Below are positions 52,728 to 58,486 of a DNA stretch of 64,000 bases, piece by piece. This DNA is from Prochlorothrix hollandica PCC 9006 = CALU 1027 (GTDB lineage: Bacteria > Cyanobacteriota > Cyanobacteriia > Prochlorotrichales > Prochlorotrichaceae): positions 464,013-528,012 of the forward strand of contig NZ_KB235933.1 of the NCBI RefSeq assembly GCF_000332315.1, given 5' to 3'. The first letter of the stretch is position 1; every line of letters begins with the position of its first letter. A model generated the notes under the pieces. It made no database searches. It was not told the DNA's origin and saw only the letters and a list, made by a program, of their open reading frames with translations. The position numbers and the translations under genes are program-made.

Positions 52728-53906
52728 ATGAAAGCTTGGCAACGACTGAAGCGGAATCCCCTCGCCCGGTTGGGTGCTGTGATTTTACTGATTTTTTATG
52801 GGGCGATCGTCGGGGCGGAATTTCTGGCCCCCTATGATCCCTATCTCTCGGAACCGGAAAGCGCCCTGTTGCCCCCCACAGCCATCTATTGGCACGATCG
52901 CCAAGGCCAGTGGACGGGACCCCAGATCTACCCCACCCGCCAGGGACCGTTGGAACTGGACACGGGCGATCGCCAGCTCATCGTCAACTGGGATCAACCG
53001 GCTCCCTTACGGCTGTTGGTGCCCGGGGAACCCTACAAATTTTGGGGACTGATTCCCCTGCGGTGGCACCTGTTGGGCACGGCACCTCCCGAAACTAGTA
53101 CACCGGAAATTAGTACACCGGAAACCACTACACCGGAAACCACTACACCGGAAGCCACTGCACCCGCAGCTAGTACACCCGCAACTGCGAAATGGCACCT
53201 GCTGGGCACCGATGATCAGGGCCGGGATCAACTCAGTCGCTTGCTCTATGGCGGTCGCATTAGCCTGACCATTGGTTTAGTGGGCATCGCCGTGTCCTTT
53301 CCCCTGGGGATGCTGGTGGGGGGAGTCGCCGGTTACTTTGGGGGCTGGATCGACACCCTGCTGATGCGCCTGGTGGAAGTGCTGATGACCATCCCCAGCC
53401 TCTATTTACTGGTGGCCCTCGCCGCAGTCTTGCCCCCTGGTCTCACCAGTGCCCAACGCTTTTTGTTGATTGTCTTGATTACCTCCTTTGTGGGCTGGGC
53501 CAGTTTAGCGCGGGTGATTCGGGGTCAGGTTTTAGCCTACAAAGAGCAAACCTATGTCCAAGCGGCCCGCGCCATGGGAGCCACCCCGTTCCACATCATC
53601 ACCCGCCACCTGTTGCCCCAAACCGCCACCTATATCATCACCTCCGCCACCCTCAGCGTCCCCAGTTTCATTGTGGCGGAGTCGGTCTTAAGCCTGATTG
53701 GCTTGGGCATCCAGCAACCGGATCCCTCCTGGGGCAATATGCTATCGGTGGCTACTAATGCCTCGATCGTGGTCCTGCAACCCTGGTTAATTTGGCCCCC
53801 TGCCCTGCTGATTATTATCACGGTTTTAGCCTATAACCTCCTGGGGGATGGGCTGCGAGATGCCCTCGATCCCCGTAGCTTGGAGCGGGGCGATCGCCCC
53901 CAATAG
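52728..53906 (+). CDS. Peptide/nickel-type ABC transporter permease (OppC/DppC family)
   Basis: This protein of about 392 residues is read from ATG 52728 (MKAWQRLKRNPLARLGAVIL; a TTG five codons upstream is possible). It has an N-terminal OppC_N helix, five more transmembrane helices, and the EAA loop ARAMGATPFHIITRHLLP that docks the ATPase. Members import oligopeptides, nickel or other solutes. Residues ~120-154 hold a PET-type repeat (15-bp DNA unit ACACCGGAAACCACT) flanked on both sides by the duplicated peptide WHLLGT, so the repeat seems to have expanded from or within a small duplication. The usual partner permease, binding protein and ATPases are not adjacent. Confidence 0.88.
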   Translation: MKAWQRLKRNPLARLGAVILLIFYGAIVGAEFLAPYDPYLSEPESALLPPTAIYWHDRQGQWTGPQIYPTRQGPLELDTGDRQLIVNWDQPAPLRLLVPGEPYKFWGLIPLRWHLLGTAPPETSTPEISTPETTTPETTTPEATAPAASTPATAKWHLLGTDDQGRDQLSRLLYGGRISLTIGLVGIAVSFPLGMLVGGVAGYFGGWIDTLLMRLVEVLMTIPSLYLLVALAAVLPPGLTSAQRFLLIVLITSFVGWASLARVIRGQVLAYKEQTYVQAARAMGATPFHIITRHLLPQTATYIITSATLSVPSFIVAESVLSLIGLGIQQPDPSWGNMLSVATNASIVVLQPWLIWPPALLIIITVLAYNLLGDGLRDALDPRSLERGDRPQ

Positions 53907-53929
53907 CCCCCCTGTATCCCTGGTTTACC

Positions 53930-54598
53930 ATGCCATCTGCCCCTGGTTTTTCTGCTTCCGGTTCTTCTGCTTCCGGTTCTTCTGCTTCCGGTTCTTCTGC
54001 TTCCGGTTCTTCTGCTTCCGGTTCCAGCCCTCCGCCCCACCCCCAGGGCTGGCGCTATGTCACCCTGGTGTGGTTGACCAGTCGTTTATTTCTGGCCTTG
54101 GTGATGGTGTGGCTCGTGCCCCAGGTCACTGCCCCCAGCGACCACTTCCAGCCCGATCAACCCTGGGCCGTCCTCACCCACTGGGATGGGGAGTGGTACG
54201 AAAGCATCGCCACCCAAGGTTATGAATTTGCCCCCGATGGTCAACAATATAACGTGGCCTTTTTTCCCCTGTTTCCCCTTGTGGTGCGCTTGGTCATGGG
54301 GATGGGTCTGCCCTTTGGGGCGGCAGCGGCCCTGGTCAGCCAGAGTTGTTTTTGGCTAGCCCTGGGGCAGTTGTACCGCTGGATGGTGCCCACCCAGGGC
54401 GCTGGGGTGGCTCGGTGGTCTGTGCTGCTCTTGGCCTGGTTCCCCTACTCCTACTATTGCAGCGTTGCCTACACCGAAAGTCTCTTTCTGTGGGTGACGG
54501 TGTCGGCCCTCGCTGCCTTTGACCAAGGGCGTTATGGCTGGGCTGGGCTGTGGGGAGCCTTGGCCAGCGCCACCCGGTTACCGAAAATCTGGGTCTAA
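53930..54598 (+). pseudogene. PIG-V-like mannosyltransferase, 5' part of a gene interrupted by a tnpB element
   Basis: The N-terminus contains a SASGS tandem repeat (15-bp DNA unit TTCTGCTTCCGGTTC, five copies), then a membrane protein with LTHWDGEWYESIATQGYEF, the WDG-x-x-Y-x-x-IA-x-x-GY signature of PIG-V-type glycosyltransferases using polyprenyl-phosphate mannose. The host sequence is intact to the TTAC at 54578-54581; the last codons and the stop (54596-54598) come from the inserted element. The 3' part continues in the correct frame at 56047. The joined gene would encode ~448 residues. Confidence 0.85.
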
Positions 54599-54610
54599 AG
54601 CCCCGTCCTT

Positions 54611-54751
54611 CTAGGACGGCTTTTCTTCCTGCAACCGATCTATCCAGTCTTCCACAAGCTGGGTCATCGTCTTCTCTCTCTGTTCCGCAATCCGCCTAAG
54701 CTTTGCCAACCTAGCGCCCGACACCCTTGAACCGAGCCTTTCTTTCGCCAT
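54611..54751 (-). CDS. Small ribbon-helix-helix-like protein inside the tnpB element
   Basis: This 46-residue ORF runs from ATG (54751) to TAG (54611). The sequence pattern, a short basic strand (GSRVSG) then two amphipathic helices (ARLAKLRRIAEQ and TMTQLVEDWIDRL), fits the CopG/Arc ribbon-helix-helix fold. It is divergent from tnpB across 34 bp containing a palindrome (54778-54796) and would be well placed to repress tnpB. Its stop codon lies within the left-end hairpin. Confidence 0.6.
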   Translation of the reverse strand: MAKERLGSRVSGARLAKLRRIAEQREKTMTQLVEDWIDRLQEEKPS

Positions 54752-54777
54752 TGCGCCTACCCATCGTATATCCATCT

Positions 54778-54796
54778 ATGCTATCATGGTTAGCAT
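54778..54796. promoter_or_regulatory. Palindrome overlapping the tnpB start
   Basis: The arms ATGCTA (54778-54783) and TAGCAT (54791-54796) are separated by 7 nt and cover the possible tnpB start codons. This is a candidate operator for the divergent ribbon-helix-helix protein. Confidence 0.4.
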
Positions 54797-56006
54797 GAAA
54801 GTACGATACCAGTATCGAATTTATCCGACACCGCAACAGGTCAAAGGGCTGAATCAGCTTTTTGGGTGTTGCCGAGTTGTGTACAACGATGCCCTGGCGA
54901 TTGTGCGGTCAGTGCCGCAGGGCGAGAAATGGCCCAGCAATGCTGAACTGCAAAAGCTGGTGATCACTCAGGGCAAAAGGACGGCTGAACGGGAATGGTT
55001 GGCCGATGTGTCAGTCGTGCCCTTGCAGCAGTCGGTTCAGGATTTAGGTGTTGCCTTCAAGAACTTTTTCGAGAGCCGTAGCGGTAAACGAAAAGGGTCA
55101 AAGGTGGGCTTCCCTCGGTTCAAAAAGAAGCTGAACCAACAGTCGGCACGGTTTGTTCGGACGGGATTCTCCCTCAAGGGCAATAAGCTTGAACTGGCCA
55201 AATTAGGCCGCTTCAAGGTGAAGTGGTCAAGGTCACTGCCCTCTGAACCTAGCTCTGTGACCATTATCCGTAACACGACTGGACAATACCATGCCAGCTT
55301 TGTAGTGGAGATTGGACCCATCAACATTGAGCCACTACAGCCCTCAATTGGGGTGGATCTAGGCATCAAAACCTTTGCCTTTCTCAGCACAGGTGATCGG
55401 GTAGAATCCCCTGGATATAATCGGTTAGACCGCAAGACGCGACGGTTTCAGCGTAAGCTGGCCCGCCAAGTTAAAGGGTCTAAGCGTCGCGAAAAGACTA
55501 GGCTGCGCCTTGCAAAGCTGAAGCTAAAAACGGCCAATATCCGAAAAGACTTTCTGCACAAGACCACGACCCAGCTCATCCACGAAAATCAAGTGGTGGT
55601 GTTGGAGGATCTGGCGGTGAAGAATATGCTTGGTAATCGGAAGTTGGCACGGGCCATCAGTCAGCAGGGTTGGGGCACCGCACGAACCATGTGTGAGGCC
55701 AAGGCCAACAGGGTTAATGATCGAGAGGTCAGGATCATCAGTCGGTGGGAGCCAACCAGTCAGATCTGTTCTGATTGTGGCTTTCGGTGGGGCAAGGTTG
55801 CTCTATCGGTTCGTTCCATCCTCTGTGTGAGTTGCGGAACCGAACATGATAGAGATGGTAATGCCGCCAAAAATATCGAAAAGTCTGGGTTGGGGCTAAC
55901 CCAAGACTCTAAATGGACAAAGAACGGGCGTAAGACCAGGATGTCTGGCAATCCGACTGCTTTGTCTAGCCAGCCGTACAGCGAACAGCTTGGACTATTC
56001 GCCTAG
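54795..56006 (+). CDS. tnpB: TnpB RNA-guided nuclease
   Basis: This protein of about 403 residues is read from MKVRYQYRIYPT at 54795; the ATG at 54786 adds three residues. TnpB proteins are OMEGA-RNA-guided, TAM-dependent nucleases ancestral to Cas12. The N-terminal helical/WED part (NQLFGCCRVVYNDAL) and the RuvC domain are intact: GVDLGIKTFAF (Asp191 in the longer numbering), VVLEDLAVKNM (Glu274), zinc ribbon CSDCG...CVSCG (Cys328, 331, 347, 350) and HDRDGNAAKNI (third Asp, 355/357). The length is normal (~400), so it is likely active. No TnpA lies beside it. Confidence 0.93.
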   Translation: MKVRYQYRIYPTPQQVKGLNQLFGCCRVVYNDALAIVRSVPQGEKWPSNAELQKLVITQGKRTAEREWLADVSVVPLQQSVQDLGVAFKNFFESRSGKRKGSKVGFPRFKKKLNQQSARFVRTGFSLKGNKLELAKLGRFKVKWSRSLPSEPSSVTIIRNTTGQYHASFVVEIGPINIEPLQPSIGVDLGIKTFAFLSTGDRVESPGYNRLDRKTRRFQRKLARQVKGSKRREKTRLRLAKLKLKTANIRKDFLHKTTTQLIHENQVVVLEDLAVKNMLGNRKLARAISQQGWGTARTMCEAKANRVNDREVRIISRWEPTSQICSDCGFRWGKVALSVRSILCVSCGTEHDRDGNAAKNIEKSGLGLTQDSKWTKNGRKTRMSGNPTALSSQPYSEQLGLFA

Positions 56007-56046
56007 CCGGAGAATCCCCGCACCTTTAGGTCGGGGAGCATGTCAA
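55950..56046 (+). ncRNA. Predicted OMEGA RNA (reRNA) from the element's right end
   Basis: By family knowledge, the guide scaffold overlaps the 3' end of tnpB and stops at the right-end boundary; the guide is then the adjoining host DNA. Here the scaffold would end with the hairpin CCCCGCACCT/AGGTCGGGG (56016-56036) and TCAA, with the guide starting CCGGTATTGTGCTGATCC at 56047. The 5' end at ~55950 is a guess. Confidence 0.5.
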
Positions 56047-56741
56047 CCGGTATTGTGCTGATCCCCACCTTTGCCCTGCTGACGGCGGTGCAGCGGCGAT
56101 CGCCCTGGGGCTATGGCGCAGCCTTAGCCAGTGGTGGAGGGGTTGCCGCCTATAGTCTCTATTGTGGGTGGGCCTTGGGGGCACCCCTAGCCTTCCTCCA
56201 GGTGCAACAAGCCTGGGGCGAACCCCCCCGGTTTTGGGGGGAACACTGGTGGAACCTAGGGCTAAAAATTATCCTGGGGCGACCCAACTGGAAAGCGGGC
56301 ACCCTGGTGGATCCCAGTTACCCCTTGATCTTTCTGGCCTTGATGGGGCTAGCCTATGGTCTCTGGCGCTGGCGATCGGCCCTGGGGCAACCCCTCTGGG
56401 ATGGGGGGCTATTCCTGTGGGTGGTGGCCCTGTGGCTCCTGGGGGGGGATGACCTGCTGACCCTAACCCTAGTGGCCGGGGGCGGTCTTCTCTTTTGGCA
56501 CACCCGCCACAGCCTCAACCCCACCGCCTGGGTCTATGGTTGCGGCGGTCTCCTGTTGATCCTGGCCACAGGCCGCACCTACTCCGTCAACCGCCTCGTG
56601 TTTGGCATTGTCTCCCTCACCCCGGCCCTGGCCGTCCTGCTCCAGCGCCATCCCCCCTATCGTTATGGCACCCTCGCCTTTTTTGTGCTGCTCCTGATTA
56701 CCCACAGCATCCGCTTCGCCCAAAACCTCTGGGTAACCTAG
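56047..56741 (+). pseudogene. PIG-V-like mannosyltransferase, 3' part
   Basis: Starting directly after the TCAA of the element, the frame continues GIVLIPTFALLTAVQRR and runs through seven or so hydrophobic helices to a TAA-type end at 56741. An ATG at 56040, inside the element, could start a truncated protein but lacks the catalytic WDG region. Together with 53930-54581 it restores one uninterrupted multi-pass glycosyltransferase reading frame. Confidence 0.85.
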
Positions 56742-56892
56742 GGTGTCGCCTAAGGTGTCGCCTAGGGTGTTGCCTAGGGTGTCGCCTAGGATCAGGAAGG
56801 GCGAGGGTTGACCGGAGGCGGAGACCCGCCCTACCCTGCCCTGGTTAAGCTGATATCAGACCCCCCATCCCGTCATCCCCCTTGTTGCACCC
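56742..56892. repeat. Short tandem repeat CCTAGGGTGTCG
   Basis: About four copies of a 15-bp unit (CCTAGGGTGTCG with flanking bases) lie at 56740-56790 between the PIG-V-like remnant and the AbrB-family gene. Nothing else is seen in this gap. Confidence 0.6.
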
Positions 56893-58038
56893 ATGATCCC
56901 CTCCCCACCTCTGTCCCTTGCTGCTGAGTCTGCTGCTGAGTCTGCTGTGGATCCCGGTTTTTCCTGGGGGGATCTGCTGCTGCAACTGCTGTTGGCCACC
57001 CTGGGGGGATGGCTGTTTGCCCGGTGGCAGGTGCCGGTGGCGTGGCTCCTGGGACCCATGGCCCTGGGTATTTTGTATAGTCTGGTTCGGGGTAGTTTGC
57101 TGGGTGTGGCCAGCCCCCCCTTACCTCCGGTGCTGATCATGGGGGGCCGATCGCTGTTGGGATTGGTGGCTGCGTCCCGTTTTTCCCCCGAAACCCTGGG
57201 GTTTGCCGCCACCTATGCCCTGCCTTTGCTGCTGTGCATTGGTCTCGCCAGCGGCCTGAGTTTGATTAATGGCTATTTGCTCTGGCGCTGGGCCAGCCTC
57301 GATCGCCCCACGGCATTTCTGAGCGCCATCCCTGGAGCCTCCTTTGGCATGGTGGCCATGAGTGAGGAAATGGGGGCCGATGCGATCGCCGTCACCCTGC
57401 TCCAATACCTGCGGGTTTTGATGGTGGCTTCCCTAGTTCCCAATTTGGCCCACTGGCTATTCCAAGCCGATACTCCCCCTGCGGCCCTGTCCCTAGGGGC
57501 TACCCTGCCCCTGGATCTGCCCACCGCCCTCCTGTTGCCCCTGTGCATGGCCCTCGGTATCGGTCTCGGTCGGGTATTGCGCCTCCCCGCCAGCGGTTTC
57601 CTGGGGACTTTAGTGGTGGCCCTGGTGGTCTTTAGTCTCTGGTCGCAACCGGTGGCTATCCCCCCCCCTTTGTTTGGGGCGGGCTTGCTGACGGTGGGGC
57701 TGTCCATTGGGCTGCGCTTCCAGTGGGCTGCTCTGCGAACCCTGATCAAGGCGGTGCTGGTGGATGTGGGTTTAATTTTGGTGCTGATTCTCTGTTGTTT
57801 GGCGATCGCCTATGGCTTCCACCAGGTCACCCAGGTCAGTACCATGACAGCGGTGCTGGGGTTCACCCCCGGTGGTCTGGAGGCCATGGTGGCGACGGTG
57901 ATTGAACTGGGGGGCAACACGGGGCTGGTGCTGGCCATGCAAATGACCCGAATGTTTACGATTCTGCTCATTGGCCCTGGACTGGTGGCATGGCTGGTGA
58001 GGCGCACAGCCCCCCCTGGCTCCAAGGGGGGTTCCTAG
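56893..58038 (+). CDS. AbrB-family (PF05145-type) membrane protein
   Basis: This 381-residue membrane protein has about ten to eleven helices arranged as two similar halves: ARWQVPVAWLLGPMALGIL in the first and the corresponding GASFGMVAMSEEMGADAIAV and GFTPGGLEAMVATVIELG segments, typical of the membrane 'AbrB' duplication family (once mis-named ammonia monooxygenase). The transport substrate is unknown. The Ala/Glu/Ser-rich N-terminus (AAESAAESA) comes from a small DNA repeat. It is not in an obvious operon. The name AbrB here is not the transcription factor. Confidence 0.85.
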   Translation: MIPSPPLSLAAESAAESAVDPGFSWGDLLLQLLLATLGGWLFARWQVPVAWLLGPMALGILYSLVRGSLLGVASPPLPPVLIMGGRSLLGLVAASRFSPETLGFAATYALPLLLCIGLASGLSLINGYLLWRWASLDRPTAFLSAIPGASFGMVAMSEEMGADAIAVTLLQYLRVLMVASLVPNLAHWLFQADTPPAALSLGATLPLDLPTALLLPLCMALGIGLGRVLRLPASGFLGTLVVALVVFSLWSQPVAIPPPLFGAGLLTVGLSIGLRFQWAALRTLIKAVLVDVGLILVLILCCLAIAYGFHQVTQVSTMTAVLGFTPGGLEAMVATVIELGGNTGLVLAMQMTRMFTILLIGPGLVAWLVRRTAPPGSKGGS

Positions 58039-58126
58039 TGCCCTGGGATTTAGGAGTTTGCGTCGCTTCAGGGACTGGTGCCAGTCAGTCAGGTACACCG
58101 AAGCCCATGCATCGCGGGCATGTAAC

Positions 58127-58229
58127 TACAGCAACCCTAAATCAGTTGTAAGGATCTCGACGGCTGAAACCCTTTGTGTGGTGTGCGCCCTCCGGGCGCA
58201 CACCACACGACCCATTTAGGACTGCTGTA
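58127..58229 (+). repeat. 103-bp MITE-like element, copy 8
   Basis: This full-length copy has the tip GTGCGCCCTCCGGGCGCAC, again with paired changes relative to copy 1. It is followed by 257 bp without a gene that share short motifs (e.g. GAGCCTGAAACCC) with 25400-25420. Confidence 0.9.
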
Positions 58230-58486
58230 TTCAGGGGGAAGGTGAGTAGGGTTTCAGCCCCACGATCGCCGGTCAGAGCCGGATCAACGGGGTGCATTTC
58301 ACCTTGGAACCATCGATCTCGAGTAGGGTTCTCGCCCCCGGGCCGACCCTCTTGGCGACCCCCAACCGGGGCAACCACGGGGGGATTGCCCCTACCAAAA
58401 TCGGTGAACCCCACCCCAGTGAAATGAACCCTCTCAAATCGCCTAAGGTCTGTTGTCTAGAGCCTGAAACCCTCATTCTCCTGTAG

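Larger units (their letters stand above)
54582..56046 (+). mobile_element. IS200/IS605-superfamily element (tnpB only, 1465 bp)
   Basis: The left boundary follows TTAC (54578-54581), and the right end finishes with TCAA (56043-56046), the cleavage tetranucleotides of IS608-type elements. Subterminal hairpins are present at both ends: CCGTCCT/AGGACGG (54603-54619) and CCCCG...CGGGG (56016-56036). There is no target-site duplication and no tnpA, so the element depends on a TnpA elsewhere. Removing it joins the two halves of the PIG-V-like gene without any base gain or loss. Confidence 0.9.

Noticed and set aside
53930-54598. PIG-V-like fragment as a complete 222-residue gene
   Set aside because: Its last codons and stop belong to the inserted element; the true 3' part resumes in frame at 56047.
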